Shown here: positions 9,941 through 21,784 of the stretch, piece after piece
Numbering within the stretch: position 1 is the stretch's first letter
Layout: every line of letters begins with the position of its first letter
Source: Microbulbifer hydrolyticus
GTDB lineage: Bacteria; Pseudomonadota; Gammaproteobacteria; Pseudomonadales; Cellvibrionaceae
Direction of reading: 5' to 3'
Assembly: GCF_009931115.1 (NCBI RefSeq)
Contig: NZ_CP047491.1
Location: 1 to 64,000, forward strand
Length of the DNA: 64,000 bases
The notes under the pieces: model-generated
Database searches by the model: none
Seen by the model: only the letters and a program-made list of their open reading frames with translations
What the model was told of the DNA's origin: nothing
Translations under genes and position numbers: made by a program

Positions 9941-9980
9941 AAATGCGCCAAAACAGTGCGAGGTTTTGGCGCATTTTTGT
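9941..9980 (+). terminator. Rho-independent terminator after parB
   Basis: A perfect 14-bp stem (9941-9954 with 9963-9976) with an 8-base loop, ending in a T-run. A smaller palindrome (GCAACCG/CGGTTGC, near 9910-9926) precedes it. It separates the mnmG-parB unit from the ATP synthase operon. Confidence 0.9.
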
Positions 9981-10164
9981 ATTCAGAGTGTCCTTCTGAG
10001 CTTCATGATGTAAGTGCTTACTATCACCCTATCGTGTGGTGAAAGAGCGCGAACGCCATACCAACTGACGAGATTTGCCAGTTGAACAGGCACGCCGGTT
10101 CAGACATAATTCGCACGCCCAAAATTTGGGCGGAAAAGAAGATTTGGCAGGCCCGTTCCCGCCT

Positions 10165-10557
10165 ATGGGTAATCCCCCGGTAGTAAAGATTTCGCTGATC
10201 CAGCTGGCAGTTGTTTTGCTTGCTGCGCTGGCGCTCGAATTGACGCTTGGACGGACCATTGCCCTCTCCGCCCTGCTCGGTGGCACCCTGTGTGTGCTGC
10301 CCAATATGTATTTTGGCCTGCGCGCTTTTGAGCTTTTGGGGGCCGGGCACCGCAAGTTGCGCGGTGCGCGCGCAAGCCAGCGCACGGTAGGGAGTTTCTA
10401 CCGTGCCGAAACCGGCAAGTTCGTAATGACCCTGGTGGGGTTCGCCGCGGTATTTGCTACCGTCCGAACGCTGAACCCCGCGGTGCTGTTCATCAGCTAC
10501 GGCTTGTGCGTGATTTTGCATTGGATTCTCGTGGCCCGCCTGCATACAACGAAGTAG
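10165..10557 (+). CDS. atpI: ATP synthase protein I
   Basis: A small hydrophobic protein at the head of the atp operon, thought to help assemble the Fo rotor ring. With the ATG at 10165 it has 130 residues and about four membrane helices (near 8-25, 30-52, 84-100, 104-122), close to the ~126 of Pseudomonas AtpI. The family segments LGGTLCVLPNMYFGLRAF and FYRAETGKFVMT are visible. The frame stays open upstream to a TTG at 10075, but that would add 30 residues that do not look like AtpI. No strong Shine-Dalgarno precedes either start. Confidence 0.85.
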   Translation: MGNPPVVKISLIQLAVVLLAALALELTLGRTIALSALLGGTLCVLPNMYFGLRAFELLGAGHRKLRGARASQRTVGSFYRAETGKFVMTLVGFAAVFATVRTLNPAVLFISYGLCVILHWILVARLHTTK

Positions 10558-10565
10558 CGGGGGCT

Positions 10566-10637
10566 GCGGAACCCCGGAGAGTGACTGCGCCGAGAGGCAA
10601 GCCGAGGCATAGACGGCTGCGCAGATACGGGTTCCGC
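10566..10637 (+). promoter_or_regulatory. Nested hairpin between atpI and atpB
   Basis: An outer 9-bp stem (10566-10574 with 10629-10637) encloses an inner stem CTGCGC/GCGCAG (10585-10590 with 10619-10624). The arrangement is palindromic and intergenic, with no T-run, so it is not a simple terminator. It could stabilise or process the atp mRNA, or be a repeat-type insertion. Confidence 0.45.
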
Positions 10638-10668
10638 GAAACAGATTTTTTATCTTAGAACGTGTTGA

Positions 10669-11616
<948 letters not shown>

Positions 11617-11633
11617 GGTCGTGCGGCTTGTAA

Positions 11634-11957
<324 letters not shown>

Positions 11958-12012
11958 TGCCATCGTTCCAATTGCCCTTTAACCCATTTTTGAAAGAGCA
12001 AGAGGTGTCGGT

Positions 12013-12483
12013 GTGAATATCAACCTGACTCTGATCGGCCAGTCGATCACCTTTCTCGCCTTTGTGTGGTTCTGCTGGAAGTTTGTCTGGCCGGCCCTGC
12101 TGGGTGTTATGCAAGAGCGTGAGCAGAAGATTGCTACCGGTCTGCAAGAAGCCGAGCGCGCGGGAAAAGATCTTGAACTGGCGCAGCGCAAAGCTGCCGA
12201 GCAACTGAAAGAAGCCAAGGCCCAAGCGGCAGAAATCATCGATGGCGCCAACAAGCGTGCCAACCAGATCGTTGATGAAGCCAAAGAAGCCGCGCGCAGC
12301 GAGGGCGACCGCCTGAAAGCTGCCGCCCAGGCGGAAATCGAACAGGAAGTAAACCGTGCGAAAGAACAACTTCGCTCGCGCGTCGCTACCCTGTCTGTTG
12401 CCGGCGCCGAGAAAATCCTCTCGGTCAACATCGATGCCAAGGCACACGATGACCTGATCGAGAAACTGGCAGCCGAGCTGTAA
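12013..12483 (+). CDS. atpF: F1Fo ATP synthase subunit b
   Basis: Peripheral stalk subunit of 156 residues. One N-terminal membrane helix (about 5-28, [20 protein letters not shown]) is followed by a long charged Ala/Glu/Lys-rich coiled coil to the C-terminus. It starts with GTG at 12013, 5 bases after AGAGGTG. It lies between atpE and atpH in the standard order. Confidence 0.97.
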   Translation: MNINLTLIGQSITFLAFVWFCWKFVWPALLGVMQEREQKIATGLQEAERAGKDLELAQRKAAEQLKEAKAQAAEIIDGANKRANQIVDEAKEAARSEGDRLKAAAQAEIEQEVNRAKEQLRSRVATLSVAGAEKILSVNIDAKAHDDLIEKLAAEL

Positions 12484-12494
12484 GCGAGGAACCC

Positions 12495-13031
12495 ATGGCG
12501 GAACTCAGCACCCTGGCCCGGCCTTACGCGAAAGCGGCATTTGCCCACGCAAAGCAAAGCTCCGACCTATCCGGTTGGAGCGTTGCGTTGGCAACCGCAG
12601 CGGCGGTCAGTCAGAACGAAAAAGTTGGCGAGCTGCTGGATAACCCGCAGTTGACCAGTGAAGTGCGCGCGGAAAAATTCCTGTCTGTGTGTGGCGATGA
12701 CTTTGATGCGCCAAAACAGAACTTCATCAAGCTGCTGGCGGAAAACCACCGCCTGCCGCTGCTGCCGGAAATTTCCGAACTGTTCGAAGAACTGAAGGCC
12801 GAAGCAGAAGCCACTCTGGAAGTGGAAGTCATTTCTGCCCGCCCGCTCAGCGACGAACAGTCCCAGCGCCTCACCCAGGCTCTCAGCAAGAAGTTTTCCC
12901 GCGAGGTGCACCTGCACAGCGCAGTGGATGAAGACATGCTGGGCGGCGCGATCATTCGCGCTGGCGACACGGTTATCGATGGTACCGTGCGCGGTCGACT
13001 GGCCAAACTCGCCGAGGCGATGAACTCCTAA
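12495..13031 (+). CDS. atpH: F1Fo ATP synthase subunit delta
   Basis: Links the peripheral stalk to the top of F1. It has 178 residues, the family's usual length. The N-terminal helical domain begins with [13 protein letters not shown]. The C-terminal signature [25 protein letters not shown] is complete. It begins 11 bases after atpF. Confidence 0.97.
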   Translation: MAELSTLARPYAKAAFAHAKQSSDLSGWSVALATAAAVSQNEKVGELLDNPQLTSEVRAEKFLSVCGDDFDAPKQNFIKLLAENHRLPLLPEISELFEELKAEAEATLEVEVISARPLSDEQSQRLTQALSKKFSREVHLHSAVDEDMLGGAIIRAGDTVIDGTVRGRLAKLAEAMNS

Positions 13032-13084
13032 ATTATCGTCCCTTCTACTGCTGCGGCGGTGGAGGGGAGTTCGAGGAACAGAGC

Positions 13085-14629
13085 ATGCAGCAACTGAATC
13101 CCTCTGAGATCAGTGAAATTATCAAGAGCCGCATCGACAATCTCGATGTGAGCACCGAAGCCCAGAATGAGGGCACCATTGTTTCCGTATCCGACGGTAT
13201 CATCCGCATCCACGGCCTGGCCGACGTGATGTACGGTGAAATGATCGAGTTCGAGGGCGGCGTCTACGGTATGGCGCTGAACCTGGAACGTGATTCCGTT
13301 GGTGCCATCGTTCTGGGTGACTACAAGTCCCTGGCGGAAGGCCAGAAGTGCCGTTGTACCGGCCGCATCCTGGAGGCCCCGGTTGGTCCGGAGCTGCTGG
13401 GTCGCGTGGTCGACGCACTGGGCAACCCGATCGACGGTAAAGGTCCGCTGAACAACAAGCTGACCGACGCGGTTGAGAAAGTAGCCCCCGGCGTAATCGC
13501 CCGTCAGTCCGTTGATCAGCCGGTACAGACCGGTCTGAAAGCGGTAGACACCATGATCCCGATCGGCCGTGGCCAGCGTGAGCTGATCATCGGCGACCGT
13601 CAGATCGGTAAGACGGCGGTTGCGATCGACGCGATCATCAACCAGAAAGGCACCGGCATTAAGTGTATCTACGTTGCCGTAGGCCAGAAGCAGTCTTCTA
13701 TCGCCAACGTTGTACGCAAGCTGGAAGAGCACGGCGCAATGGACCACACCATCGTGGTTGCCGCCGGCGCCGCCGATCCGGCTGCGATGCAGTTTCTGGC
13801 ACCGTACGTAGGCTGCACCATGGGTGAGTACTTCCGCGACCGCGGTGAAGACGCCCTGATTATTTACGATGACCTGACCAAGCAGGCCTGGGCCTACCGT
13901 CAGATCTCCCTGCTGCTGAAGCGTCCTCCGGGCCGTGAAGCCTACCCCGGTGATGTTTTCTACCTGCACTCCCGTCTGCTGGAGCGTGCCGCACGTGTAA
14001 ACGCCGATTACGTAGAAAAATTCACCAACGGTGAAGTGAAAGGCAAGACCGGCTCCCTGACCGCGCTGCCGATCATCGAAACCCAGGCGGGTGACGTTTC
14101 TGCATTCGTACCGACCAACGTAATCTCCATTACCGATGGTCAGATCTTCCTGGAAACCGACCTGTTCAACTCCGGTGTACGCCCGGCGATCAACCCGGGT
14201 ATCTCCGTATCCCGTGTTGGTGGTTCTGCCCAGACCAAGATCATCAAGAAGCTGTCCGGTGGTATCCGTACCGCACTGGCCCAGTACCGCGAGCTCGCGG
14301 CCTTCTCCCAGTTCGCCTCCGATCTGGACGAAGCCACAAAAGCCCAGCTGGACCACGGTGAGCGCGTAACCGAGCTGATGAAGCAGAAGCAGTATTCCCC
14401 GCTGTCTATCGCGGACATGGCTGTTTCCGTTTACGCCGCGGACAAGGGTTACCTGAACGACGTAGAAGTTAACAAAGTGCTGGACTTCGAATCCGCCCTG
14501 CTCGCTTACATGAATAGCGAACACGCAGAGCTGATGCAGCAAGTAAACAGCACCGGTAATTACAACGACGAAATCGACAGCGCCTTCAAGGCCGCCATCG
14601 AGAAGTTCGTCGCTACCGGTAGCTGGTAA
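13085..14629 (+). CDS. atpA: F1Fo ATP synthase subunit alpha
   Basis: Non-catalytic nucleotide-binding subunit of F1, 514 residues (E. coli 513). The beta-barrel domain starts [17 protein letters not shown]. The Walker A motif GDRQIGKT is at 170-177. The ATPase signature [17 protein letters not shown] is present. It has a good GAGG upstream and 53 bases of leader after atpH. Confidence 0.98.
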   Translation: MQQLNPSEISEIIKSRIDNLDVSTEAQNEGTIVSVSDGIIRIHGLADVMYGEMIEFEGGVYGMALNLERDSVGAIVLGDYKSLAEGQKCRCTGRILEAPVGPELLGRVVDALGNPIDGKGPLNNKLTDAVEKVAPGVIARQSVDQPVQTGLKAVDTMIPIGRGQRELIIGDRQIGKTAVAIDAIINQKGTGIKCIYVAVGQKQSSIANVVRKLEEHGAMDHTIVVAAGAADPAAMQFLAPYVGCTMGEYFRDRGEDALIIYDDLTKQAWAYRQISLLLKRPPGREAYPGDVFYLHSRLLERAARVNADYVEKFTNGEVKGKTGSLTALPIIETQAGDVSAFVPTNVISITDGQIFLETDLFNSGVRPAINPGISVSRVGGSAQTKIIKKLSGGIRTALAQYRELAAFSQFASDLDEATKAQLDHGERVTELMKQKQYSPLSIADMAVSVYAADKGYLNDVEVNKVLDFESALLAYMNSEHAELMQQVNSTGNYNDEIDSAFKAAIEKFVATGSW

Positions 14630-14638
14630 GTACCCATG

Positions 14639-14670
14639 TGCAGGAGCAAGTCAAACGATCTGCTCCTGCA
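14639..14670 (+). promoter_or_regulatory. Hairpin between atpA and atpG
   Basis: A perfect 10-bp stem (TGCAGGAGCA, 14639-14648, with 14661-14670) and a 12-base loop, without a T-run. It lies in the 71-base atpA-atpG gap and may influence mRNA processing, because alpha and gamma are needed 3:1. Confidence 0.5.
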
Positions 14671-14700
14671 GGTTAACTTCCGGCAAAAAGGTAACTGACT

Positions 14701-17009
<2,309 letters not shown>

Positions 17010-17018
17010 GGCACGCGC

Positions 17019-17046
17019 ATAGCGCCCGGAGTTTTCCGGGCGCTAT
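17019..17046 (+). promoter_or_regulatory. Hairpin between atpD and atpC
   Basis: A perfect 12-bp stem (17019-17030 with 17035-17046) capped by GTTT, with no following T-run. It sits in the 67-base gap between beta and epsilon genes. It may protect the upstream message or lower epsilon expression. Confidence 0.55.
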
Positions 17047-17076
17047 AAGGCAAACAGCTGAGAATGAGGTAGCCTT

Positions 17077-17496
17077 ATGGCTATGACAGTACATTGCGAC
17101 ATTGTTAGCGCAGAGGAATCCCTCTTCTCCGGTCTGGTGAAGATGGTGGTTGTCAGCGGCGTGGAGGGAGAAATCGGTATCTCCTACGGTCACGCACAGC
17201 TGCTCACCGCCCTCAAGCCCGGCCCGGTACGCATCATCAAAGACAGTGGTGATGAAGAGGTGCTGTTCCTTAGCGGTGGCTATGCCGAAATCCAGCCGAA
17301 CATGGTCACCATCCTCGCCGATCTCGCCGAGCGCGAAATCGACGAAGAGGCCGCTAAAAAGGCGCGCGAAGAGGCGGAACACGCCCTGCGCAGCGCTCCG
17401 GCTGATATCGACTACGCCCGTATCTCCGCACAACTCGCCGAAGCCGAAGCCCGTCTGCGCACCATGCAGGCGATCCGCAGGGCCGCAGGCAAGTAA
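17077..17496 (+). CDS. atpC: F1Fo ATP synthase subunit epsilon
   Basis: Rotor subunit that couples F1 to the c ring and can inhibit ATP hydrolysis, 139 residues. The N-terminal beta-sandwich (MTVHCDIVSAEESLFSG) and the C-terminal two-helix domain rich in Ala/Glu/Arg are both present. It is the last gene of the operon and is followed closely by a strong terminator. Confidence 0.96.
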   Translation: MAMTVHCDIVSAEESLFSGLVKMVVVSGVEGEIGISYGHAQLLTALKPGPVRIIKDSGDEEVLFLSGGYAEIQPNMVTILADLAEREIDEEAAKKAREEAEHALRSAPADIDYARISAQLAEAEARLRTMQAIRRAAGK

Positions 17497-17519
17497 ATCT
17501 GCTCTTTTGCAGGTCATAG

Positions 17520-17543
17520 AAAGCAGCTTCGGCTGCTTTTTTT
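17520..17543 (+). terminator. Rho-independent terminator of the atp operon
   Basis: An 8-bp stem (AAAGCAGC, 17520-17527, with GCTGCTTT, 17532-17539) with a stable TTCG tetraloop and seven T residues. This is a textbook intrinsic terminator 23 bases after atpC. Confidence 0.95.
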
Positions 17544-17617
17544 GTGCCTAAAATTTGCCAGTAGTTAGCGGATGGCGCTTAAATGGGCTGACAACAAAAG
17601 AAGAAAAGGATGCCCAA

Positions 17618-19159
17618 ATGAAGCCTAGCTGCCTTGTCTGCCTCGCATTACTTTTCATCCAGTCCTCGATTACGACTGCCCGCGACTGGTATGAATACAG
17701 CTCCGATAACTTTACGGTGTATTCAGATGTAAGAGAGAAGTCTGCTTTAGCGCTGTTGCGGGACATGGAGCGCTTTCGGGCCGCAGCACTGCTCTTTACC
17801 GGCCTTCCTGACACACCTGAGAGTCGTCGACTAAAGGTTTTCCACTTTAACAGCTCCTCGGAATTTCAAGATTTTACCCAGGAGTGGCGAGTTGCTGGGT
17901 TTTACAAAGAAACCTGGGAGGGCCCACTAATTTTTTCCCAAAAAGGAAGCAGCTGGCGCATTCCCGGTAATGGCGTGATGTTCCACGAGTATATCCATCA
18001 CCTGATGCGCTCTCGGAGCAGTGTGATCTATCCGATGTGGTACTCGGAAGGTTTCGCAGAGTTGCTCGCCAGTGCGACGTTGAATGATGAACGTATTTCG
18101 TTAGGTCTGGTGCCGGAATGGCGGCGACCCGTATTCAATGGGAGTGCTTTCAAGGGACCATTGAAGGTGGACGAGCTACTTGAGCCGGAATATGACAACG
18201 ATAGTGGCAATTATTGGAACAGTTTTTACGCCACTGCATGGCTATTTACCCACTATCTGCAATTGGGCGCGCTCTCCGATAAGCCGTCTTACCACAAACA
18301 AACTCAAAACTACCTGATAGCGCTTCATCAGGGCGGTGATCCCAAAGCGGTATTTGAGGAACACTTCGGAATTTCCATCGAGGAAATGGAGGCGGAACTC
18401 AAAAAGTACCGACGGGGTCGAATTCGTGGAACAAGCTTTCTTAGCCCCCCTTATGAAAAACCGATTCGTCAGCGGGAGCTTCCCGCGCATGAGCGATTTT
18501 ACTTGCTGGCAGAAAAAGCATTCGAAGTCGGCAATGAAAGCCTGTCCCTCGAGTATCTTGATGAAGCCCTGGAGCTGAAGCCGGACTGGCGGCCCGCGCT
18601 AATATTTGTCGCGGTTCTGCAAAACCATCGACAGACTCCCGAATCACTAAATAAGGCACAAACAATCGTGAGTAATCTGGGGATCGACCCGGTTGCAGGG
18701 CAACACCCTATCAATGATTACCGCACTGGCCTGCATCTCGCCCACTATCATATGGATGTGTTCGATGAACTTGGGAAGGAAGGTCGTCATGACGGGGATC
18801 TGCGAGATCGTGCAGCACACTTGGCGCAGGCTGCGATTAGCATCAACCCGGAATCCATAGATGCACACCGTCTGCTTTGGCGCGCCCAAAAAGACCCGCA
18901 CAAACCGGTGACGGCACTAAAAACCATGATGAGTGCGTTCCAACTCAATCCGGACAGCCTGTACATCAATAAGGAAATAGGTTTTTACCTGGCCGAAGCC
19001 AACCGCCTGGACCTCGCGGCCCCGTTTCTGAAACGTGTACTGGCGTGGTCACATCCTGGACGGGATCGTGCGCGCGCGAAAAGCCTGCTTGCACGATTTC
19101 AGGAAGGGAAAGCTGAAGCTACCGGTGCCAATAAGTTAACCCCAAGGACGAACAGCTAA
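17618..19159 (+). CDS. Exported HExxH metallopeptidase-like protein with TPR-like C-terminus (copy 1)
   Basis: A 513-residue exported protein. Residues 1-21 look like a signal peptide, followed by RDWYEYSSDNFTVYSDV. The zinc-peptidase motif HEYIH is at H123-H127. A candidate third ligand is E144 in YPMWYSEGFAELLAS, the gluzincin pattern seen in peptidase-MA/DUF1570-like proteins. The second half (about 300-500) is helical with TPR-like units such as YLDEALELKPDWRPAL. AAGGA sits 7 bases before the ATG at 17618. A close paralogue lies at 20229-21710 and a patatin gene lies between them, so a three-gene operon is likely. GC content is lower than in the neighbours. The substrate is unknown. Confidence 0.8.
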   Translation: MKPSCLVCLALLFIQSSITTARDWYEYSSDNFTVYSDVREKSALALLRDMERFRAAALLFTGLPDTPESRRLKVFHFNSSSEFQDFTQEWRVAGFYKETWEGPLIFSQKGSSWRIPGNGVMFHEYIHHLMRSRSSVIYPMWYSEGFAELLASATLNDERISLGLVPEWRRPVFNGSAFKGPLKVDELLEPEYDNDSGNYWNSFYATAWLFTHYLQLGALSDKPSYHKQTQNYLIALHQGGDPKAVFEEHFGISIEEMEAELKKYRRGRIRGTSFLSPPYEKPIRQRELPAHERFYLLAEKAFEVGNESLSLEYLDEALELKPDWRPALIFVAVLQNHRQTPESLNKAQTIVSNLGIDPVAGQHPINDYRTGLHLAHYHMDVFDELGKEGRHDGDLRDRAAHLAQAAISINPESIDAHRLLWRAQKDPHKPVTALKTMMSAFQLNPDSLYINKEIGFYLAEANRLDLAAPFLKRVLAWSHPGRDRARAKSLLARFQEGKAEATGANKLTPRTNS

Positions 19160-19201
19160 ACTTGCTAACCTGTAGTCCGCTTCAAGGAGAGCGCTATTAG
19201 C

Positions 19202-20224
19202 ATGAAACCCACGAGCGAATCACGTATCGGCCTGGCGCTGGGCAGCGGAGCAGCCAAGGGCTTCGCCCACATTGGCGTGCTCAGGGTTCTCGGTGAAATG
19301 GGGATCCGTCCACATGTGATCGCCGGTACTTCGATGGGCGCATTTGTCGGAGCAGCGTATGCGGCTGGAGAGCTCGATAGACTCGAGGCATGGGCACGGA
19401 AACTGGACAACTGGAAAGTATTCTCGCTGCTCGACATAAACTGGACGCTTGGCGGTGGCGTGATTGGTGGCACGAAACCCTTTCGCGCATTCTTTGAAGA
19501 ACTGGAATTGGAAAATATCGAAGAGCTTCCCCTCCCCTTTACCGCGGTCGCTACGGACCTGCATAGCGGTCAGGAAATCTGGTTGCAGAAGGGTAACCTG
19601 CAAAACGCCGTCAGCGCCTCTTGTTCGATTCCCGGTTTGCTGTCACCGAAATCCCTGTCTGGGCGCTGGCTCGTCGATGGCGCAGTGGTAAACCCGGTGC
19701 CCGTGGATGTCTGCCGGGCGATGGGGGCGACCACCGTAATAGCCATCGATGTGACCGAAGATAGCGCCCCGCGCCTTGATCGCGAGCAAGGGGAAGTACG
19801 CAGCGTAATCAGCGAAACGTCTTCAGCGGCAGACGAGCCGATCCTGGAGGCGGAGTCGGAAGAAATAACACTCGCGGACTCCGGGCACTATCGGCAAAAC
19901 GAGGTGGAGACCCACGGTGTTGCCACCGGATTCTCACGATTGGTTGAACAGGGGCGCGAGCACATCAATCACCTGCGCCATCGGCGCGAAGCAAGGGCTA
20001 CGCCCCCCGGCATGTTTGACACCATGCGCCAGGCCATGGAGATCCTCGAGCGCCGCCACAAGCGAGTCCGCATGATGGGATCTCCCCCGGACGTACTGAT
20101 CTTGCCGAAAGTCGGTGCTATCGGTGGTAATGAATATGCGCGCGCCGCAGAGGCGATCGAGCTCGGGGAAAAAGAGGCCCGGCGCTTGCGCACCTGGATC
20201 GAAGATATGGTTGCACGCGGATAA
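19202..20224 (+). CDS. Patatin-like phospholipase (RssA type)
   Basis: A 340-residue serine hydrolase of the bacterial patatin family. The oxyanion-hole motif GSGAAKG is at 14-20, the nucleophile is S44 in GTSMG, and the second dyad residue is D159 in VDGAVVNPVP. The Ser-Asp dyad is therefore complete, and lipid acyl hydrolase activity is expected. A charged, probably disordered insert lies at about 190-260, and no signal peptide is present. It starts 42 bases after the first metallopeptidase gene and ends 4 bases before the second, so it is probably cotranscribed with both. Related proteins include E. coli RssA/YchK. Confidence 0.88.
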   Translation: MKPTSESRIGLALGSGAAKGFAHIGVLRVLGEMGIRPHVIAGTSMGAFVGAAYAAGELDRLEAWARKLDNWKVFSLLDINWTLGGGVIGGTKPFRAFFEELELENIEELPLPFTAVATDLHSGQEIWLQKGNLQNAVSASCSIPGLLSPKSLSGRWLVDGAVVNPVPVDVCRAMGATTVIAIDVTEDSAPRLDREQGEVRSVISETSSAADEPILEAESEEITLADSGHYRQNEVETHGVATGFSRLVEQGREHINHLRHRREARATPPGMFDTMRQAMEILERRHKRVRMMGSPPDVLILPKVGAIGGNEYARAAEAIELGEKEARRLRTWIEDMVARG

Positions 20225-20228
20225 CGGT

Positions 20229-21710
20229 ATGACTCTATCTCGGCGCTGGCGCATTCTGTTCAAGGGCTTGCTGGGTATGTTTTCCCTGGCAACTACCTGT
20301 GCCAGTGCCGCCGACTGGTATGAATACCAGTCGGAAAATTTTACCGTGTATTCCGATGTACCAGAGCGCCGGGTAAGCCAGCTGATGCGTGATCTTGAGC
20401 GCTTCCGTCGGACCGCATTCTCGTTCACAGGGCTGGAACAATCTCCCGAAAACAAAAAACTGCGAGTTTTTCATTTCCGTGACTCCCGCGAACTTGAAGG
20501 TTTTACGGGCGACCAAAAAATTGCGGGACTGTACCGGGAAACCTGGGAAGGCCCGATCATATTCTCACGGGATAGTGACCATGGGATCTCCGGTTCCGGA
20601 CTGATCTTTCACGAATACGTGCATCATCTGATGCGCGAGCGCAGCGGCATGACCTATCCGCGCTGGTACGCCGAGGGTTTTGCCGAGCTACTGGCCAGTG
20701 CGGAACTGCGCAAAAAGCACGTGCTGGTCGGCGGCCTGCCGGAGTGGCGACTGAGCGCGTGGGCAGAGGATGAGCCTCTTACCATTGCACAGTTACTCTC
20801 CCCTCCCCCGCTCGCGCCACAAAATGGAGCAGACAACAGCCGCTACTGGAACAACTACTACGCCAGCGCCTGGCTACTCACCCATTACCTGCAGCTGGGC
20901 TACAACGCCGGCCACCCGGACTATCGCGCGGCGACTACAAGCTATTTGCAGGCGGTGGCCGCCGGAGAAAACGTATTTGAAATTTTCGAGGAGCACTTCG
21001 GCAGGTCGACCAGAGAAATGGAAACGGAGATTCGCGCGTACATGCGCGACGATATCCACCGTTACAAGCTGGTTATTCCCGAATACACCTACTCGATTCC
21101 CCGCCGCGAGCTGAACAAAAATGAACAGCTTTTCTTGCTCGCGGACGAAGCGGTGGACTTCGGTAAACCGGACTTGGCCATGGAATACCTGAAACAGAGC
21201 GAACAGCATGGACTCGGGTGGCAGGAGAACCTGACCGCCATGGCGGTGATCGAAGCGGGCAATAAAAAATACAAGCTGGCTGAAAAGGTAGCGGAGGAGG
21301 TCGGTGAGTACGGTCAGATCAGCCACCTCACCGCCGCCAACCTCGCCCGGTATTACTTACTGAGACTGCAGGCGCTCACCGTGACCCGGGAATGGAGTGA
21401 TGACTACTACGAGGCCGCCATAAAGTACGGGAAAATTGCCGTGCAGATGGGGCCGGACTACCTACCGGGTTACCGCAGCCTGTGGAGCGCCTACCAGCTA
21501 AAGGGCAAAAGTGACGAAGCATTGCAGGTCATGCTGAGCACCTACCAACAGGAACCCAATCACCTGAATCTGAACGCCACCATCGGTTTCTATCTCGCAC
21601 ACCTGGGTAAAAATGCGCTGGCCCGGGAATATCTGGAGCGGGTGGCTGCGTGGAGTCACTCAGAAGAACTTCGCTCCCGTGCCGAAAGCCTGCTGGAACA
21701 GCAGGACTGA
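20229..21710 (+). CDS. Exported HExxH metallopeptidase-like protein with TPR-like C-terminus (copy 2)
   Basis: A 493-residue paralogue of the protein at 17618-19159. It shares DWYEYQSENFTVYSDV right after the signal peptide, RVFHFRDSRELEGFT, GLYRETWEGPIIFS and the zinc motif HEYVHHLM (H128-H132), then WYAEGFAELLASAEL and GGLPEWR. The signal peptide is residues 1 to about 26, ending CASA. The C-terminal half has TPR-like helices. The ATG at 20229 is 4 bases after the patatin stop with no clear Shine-Dalgarno, suggesting translational coupling. The frame is open upstream inside the patatin gene but is not coding there. Its GC content is closer to the genome average than copy 1. Confidence 0.82.
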   Translation: MTLSRRWRILFKGLLGMFSLATTCASAADWYEYQSENFTVYSDVPERRVSQLMRDLERFRRTAFSFTGLEQSPENKKLRVFHFRDSRELEGFTGDQKIAGLYRETWEGPIIFSRDSDHGISGSGLIFHEYVHHLMRERSGMTYPRWYAEGFAELLASAELRKKHVLVGGLPEWRLSAWAEDEPLTIAQLLSPPPLAPQNGADNSRYWNNYYASAWLLTHYLQLGYNAGHPDYRAATTSYLQAVAAGENVFEIFEEHFGRSTREMETEIRAYMRDDIHRYKLVIPEYTYSIPRRELNKNEQLFLLADEAVDFGKPDLAMEYLKQSEQHGLGWQENLTAMAVIEAGNKKYKLAEKVAEEVGEYGQISHLTAANLARYYLLRLQALTVTREWSDDYYEAAIKYGKIAVQMGPDYLPGYRSLWSAYQLKGKSDEALQVMLSTYQQEPNHLNLNATIGFYLAHLGKNALAREYLERVAAWSHSEELRSRAESLLEQQD

Positions 21711-21732
21711 ATTCCACACTGCCACCAACAAA

Positions 21733-21766
21733 AAAGCCCGCGGAAAAACCGCGGGCTTTGTTTTTT
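21733..21766. terminator. Bidirectional terminator between convergent genes
   Basis: A perfect 11-bp stem (21733-21743 with 21749-21759) with an A5 loop. It is flanked by A-runs on the left and T-runs on the right, so it can end transcription of the metallopeptidase operon on the plus strand and of the amidohydrolase gene on the minus strand. Confidence 0.9.
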
Positions 21767-21784
21767 CCGAAACGGTGAGAAAAA

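Noticed and set aside
13028..14542. 504-codon minus-strand frame opposite atpA
   Set aside because: It is the shadow of a highly conserved, codon-biased gene; no motifs and no ribosome-binding site.
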